Source: Nemertoderma westbladi (lineage: Eukaryota; Xenacoelomorpha; Nemertodermatida; Nemertodermatidae). From it: a DNA stretch of 64,000 bases. Position 1 is the first letter of the stretch. Each line of letters begins with the position of its first letter. Below the pieces are notes generated by a model that was not told where the DNA came from, did no database searches, and saw nothing but the letters and a program-made list of their open reading frames with translations. A program made the position numbers and the translations under genes. Below are positions 45,517-55,667 of this stretch, piece after piece. Where the stretch lies: the NCBI GenBank assembly GCA_032718475.1, contig JAUCBJ010002101.1, forward strand, positions 1-64,000. Reading direction: 5' to 3'.

Positions 45517-46706
45517 CACTGATGCCTATGGAGCTCGCAAAATAGACACCATTGCAGATCAATCTGATAATTCCCCAGATGAATTTGGAAGATATAGGGA
45601 TGACATTTTAGTTTTATATTTACATGATATAGATTTAAAATTAAAACGATTAGTTGAGGATTTAAATGATCAAGTAAAGCCAGGACAAATTAAATCCATT
45701 ACTGAACAGATGGGGAGAGAAGTTAATTTTTTGGAGCTCGAAATTTTCATTGACGCCAATGGAACCATTCAAACTGATATTTTTTTCAATTCTGTGTAGC
45801 TTTAAGGCTACAGGGGTAGCAGGGGTGTTGCCTTGATGATGTTTGCAAACAGTTCGCAACGGCAGCGGTTCTATCACATAAAGAGTGTCGAAAGGCGAGA
45901 ATAAAGGCACATATAGATAATAAAGTTATTTATTATATAGCTAATCACGTACCAACACTTCCAGATTTTTACATTTGCTAATAAAAAAGTCAAAACATAT
46001 TCTAAAAAATGACATTTTAACAGAAGAGTTTTCAAATGGTTTTAAATTTAATGTAGTCCACAGACGCGCACCAACTTTACAGAGACTACTAGCACCTTCC
46101 ACATACAGATAACCTTTGAACACACTATGAACAGGACTTAACAGTTTAGCAGATGGGGGCGCATTTCCTTGCAACAACTGCGTTTATTGTGACAAAATTG
46201 AACCAATGGAATTTGTTTCTTCAAAATCGGTGGACCAGCGGAGAAGAATCCCTATAACAGAAAATTTGAACTGCAAGAGTACTAATGTAATTTACCTTGT
46301 ATCATGTTCTAGATGTAATAAACAAGCGGTGGGTTCTGCAATTAATTTTAAAGCTAGAATTGCTAATTATAAAACACAGATTACAAACAAAAAGAAGCAG
46401 ACATGTAAGGTTGATCAACATTTTAAAAGCAACGGACATTCATGGGAAGATTTTCATATAACACTGATAGATAGTATTAAGGGATACAAGGGAAAAGAAC
46501 TCAAAATCCAAATGAGAAAGATTGAGGGTTACTACCAGTGCACACTGCAGACCTTAGAACCATACGGAATAAACACTATTAATGAAGCAACCGCAAATTT
46601 ACATGGTTACACAGGTTTTCTTCAAGAAGATTATAACTTTATATTTTTGTTGTTACCTAGGGTATTTATACAGTATTTCAATTATTTATTTGTTCTAGAA
46701 AATTAA
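45517..46706 (+). pseudogene. Penelope-like element: RT end and GIY-YIG nuclease
   Basis: The first part (45518-45798) reads DAYGARKIDTIADQSDN and FGRYRDDILVLY; RYRDD matches the catalytic YxDD position in Penelope RT. A broken connector follows, with CVYCDKIEP near 46180. An open frame of 166 codons (46206-46706) reads CKSTNVIYLVSCSRCNKQ and NFKARIANYK, then IEGYYQCTLQTLEPYGIN, the layout of the GIY-YIG nuclease at the C-terminus of Penelope-like elements. The usual YVG is AVG here. The N-terminal two thirds of RT are missing because a LINE end abuts it. Confidence 0.75.
46206..46706 (+). CDS. GIY-YIG nuclease domain of Penelope-like element
   Basis: Longest intact piece of the Penelope-like remnant. 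The N-terminal CKS..VIYLVSC..C is the cysteine-bearing entry typical of the family. Residues about 45-60 carry the GIY-YIG arginine context (INFKARI). The C-terminal E (RKIEGYY) may be the metal-binding glutamate. A hydrophobic end after residue 140 is probably out of the domain. Activity is unlikely given the altered YVG position and the broken upstream RT. Confidence 0.6.
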   Translation: MEFVSSKSVDQRRRIPITENLNCKSTNVIYLVSCSRCNKQAVGSAINFKARIANYKTQITNKKKQTCKVDQHFKSNGHSWEDFHITLIDSIKGYKGKELKIQMRKIEGYYQCTLQTLEPYGINTINEATANLHGYTGFLQEDYNFIFLLLPRVFIQYFNYLFVLEN

Positions 46707-47194
46707 TTTGAATTTAAGAATAATACATGAATAAGAGTCACGCTGACTCGATATATCGTATACATTTTATTTTTATTGCTTGATATTGGTCTGTGAAAGC
46801 GAAAAGGTACCTTAAGGTGAAAATGTCGTTTTGAGAAAATCGCACTTAAAGAAAAATTAAATTTTCAAGTCAAAATTTTCAATTTTTTTATTTTCAATGT
46901 GATATATGCAGTTTTTAATGAGGAATCCAAATCTGTTAACGGTATGTTAACAGCTAGCTTAGTTTTGGAGATATTCAGCTTTGATTGAGGGTAGTCAGAA
47001 GTTTTGAAATTTAAATCTCATTCCCGATAGATATTATGTTGTTCTATGTATATTTACTTTTATAAATTAATTTATATGCCTTATTATTCCAATAGAAAAC
47101 TATCTTCCAGTTATTTTCAATATGTTTGTTTGTCAATCGGTCTGTCTGTCCGTCTGTTTGTCTGTCAAGTGATGTCAGTCATTTTATAAATTTT

Positions 47195-48140
47195 TTAGAT
47201 CTTGGCTCAAAAATTATAATTTTTATGGTATAAGGGTTTTCGAGGTCGTTGAACACTATAAAACATCTTAAAAATATTTTCTGGTAATACAACCATCATT
47301 TTTGGTGCTATTTTGGTCCCCCAGGACGAAAAATACAAGTAAAAAATGTCAAATTAAAAAAACTTTGTATTTTGTTTGATAATTCTGAATGTATGCGGGT
47401 TTTTGAGGTCGCTGATCACGATAAAACTTGTTAAAAATATTTTTTGGCAATGTAACCATCATTTTTGGTGCTATTTTGGACCCCCAGGACAAAAAATACA
47501 AGTAAAAAATGTCAAATTAAAAAATTTTGTATTTCGTTTGATAATTCTGAATGTATGCGGGTTTTTGAGGTCGCTGATCACGATAAAACTTGTTAAAAAT
47601 ATTTTTTGGCAATGTAACCATCATTTTTGGTGCTATTTTGGACCCCCAGGACAAAAAATACAAGTAAAAAATGTCAAATTAAAAAATTTTGTATTTCGTT
47701 TGATAATTCTGAATGTATGCGGGTTTTTGAGGTCGCTGATCACGATAAAACTTGTTAAAAATATTTTCTGGTAATACAACCATCATTTTTGGTGCTATTT
47801 TGGTCCCCCAGGACGAAAAATACAAGTAAATAATGTCAAATTAAAAAATGTTCTGTTTCGATTGATAATTCTGAACGTATATGGGTTTATGAGGTCGCTG
47901 ATCACGATGAAACTAGTTATAAATATTTCTGGTAAATTCAAACCCAATTGTGGTGCTATTCTGATGCCCCAGAACGGAAAGTACACTAGCACAAAAATTA
48001 TAAAAAAAGTTAAATTTTGCCTTTGGTTTGGTAATTCTGAAGCTATACTGGTTTTCAAGGTTGCTGATAACGATACAACTCATTAAAAATCATCAAAAAC
48101 AACTATAATTTTTGGAGCTTGTCAGCTCTTGACGAAAAAA
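47195..48140. repeat. ~162-bp tandem array, ~5 copies
   Basis: Units run from GGGTTTTTGAGGTCGCTGATC through ATCATTTTTGGTGCTATTTT and CCCCCAGGACAAAAAATACA to AATTCTGAATGTATG. The inner copies (47376-47774) are nearly identical and the last is diverged. TGTCTG microsatellites border the array at ~47140 and ~48255. It resembles the arrays at 18.9, 32.5 and 37 kb. Confidence 0.9.
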
Positions 48141-48480
48141 ACAAGTTGCAAAAAATTTATAACTCCAAAAATCCAATTTGGTTGGATAATACAATATTTT
48201 TGAGTGTCATATTCGTGATCAGCATCCCAGAAAAAGAGTGATGTGGTGTGAATGTCTGTCTGTCTCTTTGTCTGCCTCTCTTGTCGGTGAAAAATTTGAA
48301 ACTTGCCATTTTCAAATTTAAACTTTTAATTTAAATTGTTATTTAAGTTTGACTCTTGAAATTAATGAACATGAAATAAATGAGTCTGATATGTCTGATA
48401 TGTCTGATAAATGAACCAATAAGTCTGAAGGTCTACAATTTGCGCTTTTTAAGTTTCTTAGATCCTGTAGTGCTCGTTAG

Positions 48481-49716
48481 TTATGGAGTACTCACTGCAA
48501 TGGGCCACTTCGCTATTCGTTTCCGAACCTTTGTCTCAGCCTGCGATTCAGTCTTATTTGCTGCTATCGGTCTAGGCACTTGTGGCAATGACGCTACCTG
48601 ATCTGGATTTCTTATACAGTACTTACGAATGTTGTCGTATAGGTACCACTGTCTTGTGGCACTTAAATCTGACAAAGGAAGACTATTTGGCATATCTATG
48701 GACGAAGTGACTGGTCTTCCTGTGCGCTTCTTATAAATATCAACTTTAGATGATGTCAAGAATGAGCAACTGGGAAAACATTCCACTATTCCATCCGCAC
48801 AGTCGGAGCCCAGTTTGAAATGCTGGTAATTCGTAATGTGTGGCACATCACGGTAAAACCTATCTAGGAATGTATCCCAGTCGTAGAATAGATAACTATC
48901 ATCAACAACAAATGGAAAACTTCCTGTGGCCGACTCTTGAACAACATCAGCCATCTCGACCATCGTTGAAACTGTTGCCTTTCTAAACTTTGACTTAAAA
49001 AGTCCAAAAAATTGATCCGGCCGAAACTTTGTATGACCCTCAAGCATAAAATGGTAATGAATATTCTTATCCAGTCCAGTATCTATTCGCCACTGTAAGT
49101 ATTGCACAAAACTGTTATTTTTGTTTTGACCAACAGTATTATCTGCATGGAAATGCCAGGTAATCGGACGTATTGTTATAGAGTTCAGGTAGTGATGAAG
49201 AAGGCAGATTATAAAGTTAGCCCCCTTTCCATAACTGGTTGTATATTTCTCATCTATTAAATATAATCTGGCTATACGTTGACCTTCACTCACAATACCA
49301 AATATCCCACACTTACGCGCAGTTTTAAAAAACATAGGTCCAGGTTGTTGAGCTAGCGAAGGGTAGTGTACCTGTTGGGCCATATCCCAGCTAAGATGCA
49401 TCGTTTCAGGTTTGTAGGTTAAATCTACTTTCATTTTGTTTGCTTCTATTTCTGAATCAGCACATAACTGACGATAGAGATGACGCTCCATTTTCGCCGA
49501 ATTTATATGTTTTAGTGCAATCTCATATCGTTCAGTTTTCAGCTGATCATCAGTAGTGTTCATTAGGGCCTGAGTATTATCAGCACATGTATCACATAAA
49601 TCTGTATCCGGAGTCATCATACGGTAATATGGTCTAAGTTCATTCCACAATCTATAAAATACACGGCGCGTTATTGGTTTGGTCTTAGCAATATGGCAGG
49701 ATTTCACATACAACAA
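48481..49716 (-). CDS. DUF7869-like putative transposase, third unit and true C-terminus
   Basis: 411 codons continuing the third unit after the 5-base deletion. It starts at LLYVKSCHIAKTK, repeats the CDTC, HADNTVGQNKNN and GHTKFRPDQFFG motifs, and then, where the other units jump back to ELSDQ, runs into the only copy of the C-terminal region: VVDDSYLFYDWDTFLDRF, ITNYQHFKLGSD and a basic end. This shows the original protein end. Split from the upstream frame, it would need readthrough, frameshifting or an internal start to be made. Its sequence is almost identical to the other units, so the break is recent or an assembly error. Confidence 0.65.
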   Translation of the reverse strand: MLYVKSCHIAKTKPITRRVFYRLWNELRPYYRMMTPDTDLCDTCADNTQALMNTTDDQLKTERYEIALKHINSAKMERHLYRQLCADSEIEANKMKVDLTYKPETMHLSWDMAQQVHYPSLAQQPGPMFFKTARKCGIFGIVSEGQRIARLYLIDEKYTTSYGKGANFIICLLHHYLNSITIRPITWHFHADNTVGQNKNNSFVQYLQWRIDTGLDKNIHYHFMLEGHTKFRPDQFFGLFKSKFRKATVSTMVEMADVVQESATGSFPFVVDDSYLFYDWDTFLDRFYRDVPHITNYQHFKLGSDCADGIVECFPSCSFLTSSKVDIYKKRTGRPVTSSIDMPNSLPLSDLSATRQWYLYDNIRKYCIRNPDQVASLPQVPRPIAANKTESQAETKVRKRIAKWPIAVSTP

Positions 49717-52700
49717 ATGAATCCCCTTTTTAGATGTACTTGAAGGTCATGATCCGAAAATCCCTATAACTAGGCAATCGCCCTGGGAGGGGTAATGCAT
49801 TAATCTCGACATATGAATCTAGAAAACATACTAACTCCTCGATTCGTTGGAAAGAGGTAACATTATGGGGAGAGCGCCCCAATGACTTGTGTACTCTTAT
49901 TAATTGCCCTTCCTCCCCACGCCACTTGTTCATATGTTTTAGTAAATTCTTATATTTGCGCAACCCAATCCCATGAATATGTAAAAATGTTGTGCGACAA
50001 ATCCCATATCCCATAAAATTGAAATCGTATCTCTCCCGTTTTCTGCATTTAGAACTGCCGGCAACTGAATGCGTTTCAACAGGTATCTTACTGGATGAGA
50101 TTTCACCACATAAAAACGTATCTAGCTCGGCTTTCCTTAGTTCAGCAAAGCTATAATTGGTCCATTCCTTCAGAGTGAACTGGTTTGCGCATTCTTTATT
50201 ACATCCACACTGAAATTCGGCTCGCTCATGTTCCGTAGGATCAGGTTCAACTATACTGTCTTCAATATCTTCGCAAGAATCTGAAGAACTCTCTGATGTT
50301 TGGTCAGATAGTTCTGAAAAAACAACAAATGGAAAACTTCCTGTGGCCGACTCTTGAACAACATCAGCCATCTCGACCATCGTTGAAACTGTTGCCTTTC
50401 TAAACTTTGACTTAAAAAGTCCAAAAAATTGATCCGGCCGAAACTTTGTATGACCCTCAAGCATAAAATGGTAATGAATATTCTTATCCAGTCCAGTATC
50501 TATTCGCCACTGTAAGTATTGCACAAAACTGTTATTTTTGTTTTGACCAACAGTATTATCTGCATGGAAATGCCAGGTAATCGGACGTATTGTTATAGAG
50601 TTCAGGTAGTGATGAAGAAGGCTGATTATAAAGTTAGCCCCCTTTCCATAACTGGTTGTATATTTCTCATCTATTAAATATAATCTGGCTATACGTTGAC
50701 CTTCACTCACAATACCAAATATCCCACACTTACGCGCAGTTTTAAAAAACATAGGTCCAGGTTGTTGAGCTAGCGAAGGGTAGTGTACCTGTTGGGCCAT
50801 ATCCCAGCTAAGATGCATCGTTTCAGGTTTGTAGGTTAAATCTACTTTCATTTTGTTTGCTTCTATTTCTGAATCAGCACATAACTGACGATAGAGATGA
50901 CGCTCCATTTTCGCCGAATTTAGATGTTTTAGTGCAATCTCATATCGTTCAGTTTTCAGCTGATCATCAGTAGTGTTCATTAGGGCCTGAGTATTATCAG
51001 CACATGTATCACATAAATCTGTATCCGGAATCATCATACGGTAAAATGGTCTAAGTTCATTCCACAATCTATAAAATACACGGCGCGTTATTGGTTTGGT
51101 CTTAGCAATATGGCAGGATTTCACATACAACAAATGAATCCCCTTTTTAGATGTACTTGAAGGTAATAACATGATCCGAAAATCCCTATAACTAGGCAAT
51201 CGCCCTGGGAGGGGTAATGCATTAATCTCGACATATGAATCTAGAAAACATACTAACTCCTCGATTCGTTGGAAAGAGGTGACATTATGGGGAGAGCGCC
51301 CCAATGACTTGTGTACTCTTATTAATTGCCCTTCCTCCCCACGCCACTTGTTCATATGTTTTAGTAAATTCTTATATTTGCGCAACCCAATCCCATGAAT
51401 ATGTAAAAATGTTGTGCGACAAATCCCATATCCCATAAAATTGAAATCGTATCTCTCCCGTTTTCTGCATTTAGAACTGCCGGCAACTGAATGCGTTTCA
51501 ACAGGTATCTTACTGGATGAGATTTCACCACATAAAAACGTATCTAGCTCGGCTTTCCTTAGTTCAGCAAAGCTATAATTGGTCCATTCCTTCAGAGTGA
51601 ACTGGTTTGCGCATTCTTTATTACATCCACACTGAAATTCGGCTCGCTCATGTTCCGTAGGATCAGGTTCAACTATACTGTCTTCAATATCTTCGCAAGA
51701 ATCTGAAGAACTCTCTGATGTTTGGTCAGATAGTTCTGAAAAAACAACAAATGGAAAACTTCCTGTGGCCGACTCTTGAACAACATCAGCCATCTCGACC
51801 ATCGTTGAAACTGTTGCCTTTCTAAACTTTGACTTAAAAAGTCCAAAAAATTGATCCGGCCGAAACTTTGTATGACCCTCAAGCATAAAATGGTAATGAA
51901 TATTCTTATCCAGTCCAGTATCTATTCGCCACTGTAAGTATTGCACAAAACTGTTATTTTTGTTTTGACCAACAGTATTATCTGCATGGAAATGCCAGGT
52001 AATCGGACGTATTGTTATAGAAGTCAGGTAGTGATGAAGAAAGCTGATTATAAAGTTAGCCCCCTTTCCATAACTGGTTGTATATTTCTCATCTATTAAA
52101 TATAATCTGGCTATACGTTGACCTTCACTCACAATACCAAATATCCCACACTTACGCGCAGTTTTAAAAAACATAGGTCCAGGTTGTTGAGCTAGCGAAG
52201 GGTAGTGTACCTGTTGGGCCATATCCCAGCTAAGATGCATCGTTTCAGGTTTGTAGGTTAAATCTACTTTCATTTTGTTTGCTTCTATTTCTGAATCAGC
52301 ACATAACTGACGATAGAGATGACGCTCCATTTTCGCCGAATTTAGATGTTTTAGTGCAATCTCATATCGTTCAGTTTTCAGCTGATCATCAGTAGTGTTA
52401 ATTAGGGCCTGAGTATTATCAGCACATGTATCACATAAATCTGTATCCGGAGTCATCATACGGTAATATGGTCTAAGTTCATTCCACAATCTATAAAATA
52501 CACGGCGCGTTATTGGTTTGGTCTTAGCAATATGGCAGGATTTCACATACAACAAATGAATCCCCTTTTTAGATGTACTTGAAGGTAATAACATGATCCG
52601 AAAATCCCTATAACTAGGCAATCGCCCTGGGAGGGGTAATGCATTAATCTCGACATATGAATCTAGAAAACATACTAACTCCTCGATTCGTTGGAAAGAG

Positions 52701-53158
52701 GTGACATTATGGGGAGAGCGCCCCAATGACTTGTGTACTCTTATTAATTGCCCTTCCTCCCCACGCCACTTGTTCATATGTTTTAGTAAATTCTTATATT
52801 TGCGCAACCCAATCCCATGAATATGTAAAAATGTTGTGCGACAAATCCCATATCCCATAAAATTGAAATCGTATCTCTCCCGTTTTCTGCATTTAGAACT
52901 GCCGGCAACTGAATGCGTTTCAACAGGTATCTTACTGGATGAGATTTCACCACATAAAAACGTATCTAGCTCGGCTTTCCTTAGTTCAGCAAAGCTATAA
53001 TTGGTCCATTCCTTCAGAGTGAACTGGTTTGCGCATTCTTTATTACATCCACACTGAAATTCGGCTCGCTCATGTTCCGTAGGATCAGGTTCAACTATAC
53101 TGTCTTCAATATCTTCGCAAGAATCTGCTGAACTCTCTGATGTTTGGTCAGATAGTTC
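48895..53158 (-). repeat. 1,422-bp direct tandem repeat, three units
   Basis: Units at 53158-51737, 51736-50315 and 50314-~48895. They differ by only a handful of bases. The length is a multiple of three, so the frame survives each junction. The junctions read TTTGTTGTTTTTTCAGAAC, whereas the first unit is preceded by GTGCTGGAGAAC. Confidence 0.97.
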
Positions 53159-53278
53159 TCCAGCACGATCCTGCTGAGGTTGCTCTTCACTATTGCGGAT
53201 AGGGTAATCACGAAAAATATCATGATTTTTATCAATATTGAAGAATGATAGATCAATTGTTTCAAATTCATTTGCCAT
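49730..53278 (-). CDS. DUF7869-like putative transposase, in-frame repeated core
   Basis: 1,182 codons in one open frame. Residues 1-40 are unique; then a 474-residue unit occurs complete at 41-514 and 515-988 and in part at 989-1182. Each unit begins ELSDQTSESS and has a cysteine-bearing N-terminal region (FQCGCNKECANQF), a CDTC motif (DTDLCDTCADN), a MHLSWDMAQQ block, then WHFHADNTVGQNKNN and MLEGHTKFRPDQFFGLFKSK. The DN.xGQNKNN and GHTKF.PD positions match, from memory, DUF7869, an RNase H-like domain widespread in invertebrate transposon-related genes. The original single-unit protein would be ~650 residues. A 5-base deletion at ~49747 in the third unit ends this frame at 49730; the rest follows as the next entry. 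The ATG at 53278 is preceded by the minisatellite. Confidence 0.65.
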   Translation of the reverse strand: MANEFETIDLSFFNIDKNHDIFRDYPIRNSEEQPQQDRAGELSDQTSESSADSCEDIEDSIVEPDPTEHERAEFQCGCNKECANQFTLKEWTNYSFAELRKAELDTFLCGEISSSKIPVETHSVAGSSKCRKRERYDFNFMGYGICRTTFLHIHGIGLRKYKNLLKHMNKWRGEEGQLIRVHKSLGRSPHNVTSFQRIEELVCFLDSYVEINALPLPGRLPSYRDFRIMLLPSSTSKKGIHLLYVKSCHIAKTKPITRRVFYRLWNELRPYYRMMTPDTDLCDTCADNTQALINTTDDQLKTERYEIALKHLNSAKMERHLYRQLCADSEIEANKMKVDLTYKPETMHLSWDMAQQVHYPSLAQQPGPMFFKTARKCGIFGIVSEGQRIARLYLIDEKYTTSYGKGANFIISFLHHYLTSITIRPITWHFHADNTVGQNKNNSFVQYLQWRIDTGLDKNIHYHFMLEGHTKFRPDQFFGLFKSKFRKATVSTMVEMADVVQESATGSFPFVVFSELSDQTSESSSDSCEDIEDSIVEPDPTEHERAEFQCGCNKECANQFTLKEWTNYSFAELRKAELDTFLCGEISSSKIPVETHSVAGSSKCRKRERYDFNFMGYGICRTTFLHIHGIGLRKYKNLLKHMNKWRGEEGQLIRVHKSLGRSPHNVTSFQRIEELVCFLDSYVEINALPLPGRLPSYRDFRIMLLPSSTSKKGIHLLYVKSCHIAKTKPITRRVFYRLWNELRPFYRMMIPDTDLCDTCADNTQALMNTTDDQLKTERYEIALKHLNSAKMERHLYRQLCADSEIEANKMKVDLTYKPETMHLSWDMAQQVHYPSLAQQPGPMFFKTARKCGIFGIVSEGQRIARLYLIDEKYTTSYGKGANFIISLLHHYLNSITIRPITWHFHADNTVGQNKNNSFVQYLQWRIDTGLDKNIHYHFMLEGHTKFRPDQFFGLFKSKFRKATVSTMVEMADVVQESATGSFPFVVFSELSDQTSESSSDSCEDIEDSIVEPDPTEHERAEFQCGCNKECANQFTLKEWTNYSFAELRKAELDTFLCGEISSSKIPVETHSVAGSSKCRKRERYDFNFMGYGICRTTFLHIHGIGLRKYKNLLKHMNKWRGEEGQLIRVHKSLGRSPHNVTSFQRIEELVCFLDSYVEINALPLPGRLPSYRDFRIMTFKYI

Positions 53279-53402
53279 TAGAAATATATTCTAGATTCTA
53301 CATGAAAAGAAACATTGTATTATACTAAGAGGATTACTGTATTACTGAGTTGTGCTCTACAATCTCAAACTAACTAAAAAGAACAACCTGACCGTGTTAT
53401 TA

Positions 53403-55330
53403 AAATGTACACGTGCTCCCTCGAAATCTCAAACTAGAAAAATATCTAGCTTTGTTGTTCACGTGCTGCTCAAAGTCTCAAACTAGATAACTAGCTAGCT
53501 TTGTTGTTCACGTGCTGCTCGAAGTCCCAGACTAGATAACTAGCTAGCTTTGTTGTTCACGTGCTGCTCGAAGTCCCAGACTAGATAACTAGCTAGCTTA
53601 GTTGTTCACGTGCTGCTCGAAGTCCCAGACTAGATAACTAGCTAGCTTTGTTGTTCACGTGCTGCTCGAAGTCCCAGACTAGATAACTAGCTAGCTTTGT
53701 TGCTCACGTGCTGCTCGAAGTCTCAAACTAGATAACTAGCTAGCTTTGTTGTTCACGTGCTGCTCGTAGTCTCAAACTAGAAAAATATCTAGCTTTGTTG
53801 TTCACGTGCTGCTCGAAGTCCCAGACTAGATAAAAAGCTACCTTAGTTGTTTGCATGCTGCTCGAAGTCTCAAACTAGATAATTATCTAGCTTTGTTGTT
53901 CACGTGCTGCTCAAAGTCTCAAACTAGATAACTAGCTAGCTTTGTTGTTCACGTGCTGCTCGAAGTCCCAGACTAGATAACTAGCTAGCTTTGTTGTTCA
54001 CGTGCTGCTCGAAGTCCCAGACTAGATAACTAGCTAGCTTAGTTGTTCACGTGCTGCTCGAAGTCCCAGACTAGATAACTAGCTAGCTTTGTTGTTCACG
54101 TGCTGCTCGAAGTCCCAGACTAGATAACTAGCTAGCTTTGTTGCTCACGTGCTGCTCGAAGTCTCAAACTAGATAACTAGCTAGCTTTGTTGTTCACGTG
54201 CTGCTCGTAGTCTCAAACTAGAAAAATATCTAGCTTTGTTGTTCACGTGCTGCTCGAAGTCCCAGACTAGATAAAAAGCTACCTTAGTTGTTTGCATGCT
54301 GCTCGAAGTCTCAAACTAGATAATTATCTAGCTTTGTTGTTCACGTGCTGCTCGAAGTCCCAGACTAGATAACTAGCTACCTTAGTTATTCACGTACTGC
54401 TCGTAGTCTCAAACTAGATAAAAAGCTACCTTTGTTGTTCACGTGCTGCTCGGAGTCCCAGACTAGATAAAAACCCAGCATAGTTGTTCACGTGCTGCTC
54501 GAAGTCCCAGACTAGATAAAAACCCAGCATAGTTGTTCACGTGCTGCTGGAAGTCCCAGACTAGATAACTAGCTACCTTAGTTATTCACGTACTGCTCGT
54601 AGTCTCAAACTAGATAACTAGCTACCTTAGTTGTTCACGTGCTGCTCGAAGTCCCCGACTAGATAACTAGCTAGCTTTGTTGTTCACGTGCTGCTCGAAG
54701 TCCCAGACTAGATAACTAGCTAGCTTTGTTGTTCACGTGCTGCTGGAAGTCCCAGACTAGATAACTAGCTACCTTAGTTATTCACGTACTGCTCGTAGTC
54801 TCAAACTAGATAACTAGCTACCTTAGTTGTTCATGTGGTGCTCGGAGTCCCAGACTAGATAAAAACCCAGCATAGTTGTTCACGTGCTGCTCGAAGTCCC
54901 AGACTAGATAAAAACCCAGCATAGTTGTTCACGTGCTGCTGGAAGTCCCAGACTAGATAACTAGCTACCTTAGTTATTCACGTACTGCTCGTAGTCTCAA
55001 ACTAGATAACTAGCTACCTTAGTTGTTCACGTGCTGCTCGAAGTCCCAGACTAGATAACTAGCTAGCTTTGTTGTTCACGTGCTGCTCGAAGTCCCAGAC
55101 TAGATAACTAGCTAGCTTTGTTGTTCACGTGCTGCTGGAAGTCCCAGACTAGATAACTAGCTACCTTAGTTATTCACGTACTGCTCGTAGTCTCAAACTA
55201 GATAACTAGCTACCTTAGTTGTTCATGTGGTGCTCGGAGTCCCAGACTAGATAAAAACCCAGCATAGTTGTTCACGTGCTGCTCGAAGTCCTGGCTAGAC
55301 AAAAAAGGCAGCATAGTTGTTCATTAGTTT
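53403..55330. repeat. 49-bp minisatellite with CACGTG boxes, ~39 copies
   Basis: Unit built of TTGTTCACGTGCTGCTCGAAG, TCCCAGACTAGATAAC and TAGCTAGCTT. Most units keep the palindrome CACGTG (canonical E-box); some variants have CACGTA or CATGTG. A higher-order period of nine units (441 bp) is visible between 53449 and ~54330, and ~196-bp (4-unit) blocks recur at 54.56-55.25 kb. It lies directly upstream of the transposase-like start codon. Confidence 0.95.
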
Positions 55331-55622
55331 GCTAATGTACATTCCTATTGCAAATTTTGCCCCTCAAGCCTCAACATCACAACACAACCCCCTCCCCACT
55401 CCGATTTAGCAAACTCACTTTCAAGATACTTTGTAAGTAATCCCTACTACTATTAAAATACAACAAAAACTTTAAACGCGATTTACTCATAATAGTATAT
55501 TTTCCATCTGGTTGTCTTGCCAATACTTAAATTCTAATAACTCTTGATGTACTCATCCAATCAGGATGATTTATAGCTCATTAGAGAGCTGAGATGTTGG
55601 CCAATCACATGCAATATCTAAC
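55331..55622. other. Spacer between minisatellite and right inverted repeat
   Basis: Non-coding. Nothing recognised apart from a C-rich patch (CACAACCCCCTCCCCACTCC) near 55381. Confidence 0.4.
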
Positions 55623-55667
55623 TCAAAAACCTCATTTTCACCTTAAGGTACCTTTTAGCTTTCACTG

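Larger units (their letters stand above)
46791..55667. mobile_element. Putative DNA transposon with DUF7869-like transposase, 8.9 kb
   Basis: Bounded by inverted repeats of ~45 bp: left 46791-46835 (CTGTGAAAGCGAAAAGG, then TACCTTAAGGTGAAAATG) and right 55623-55667 (reverse complement CAGTGAAAGCTAAAAGG, then the same). Identity is about 90 percent. Between them: a ~160-bp tandem array (47.2-48.1 kb), the transposase-like coding region on the minus strand (48.5-53.3 kb) and a 49-bp minisatellite (53.4-55.3 kb). No convincing target duplication was seen, so the exact outer ends are uncertain. That these parts form one transposon is inference from symmetry and the enclosed gene. Confidence 0.6.

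Noticed and set aside
53403-55330. Regular 49-bp repeats that could suggest a CRISPR array
   Set aside because: The units are contiguous without unique spacers, there are no cas genes, and the context is an animal genome. It is a minisatellite.
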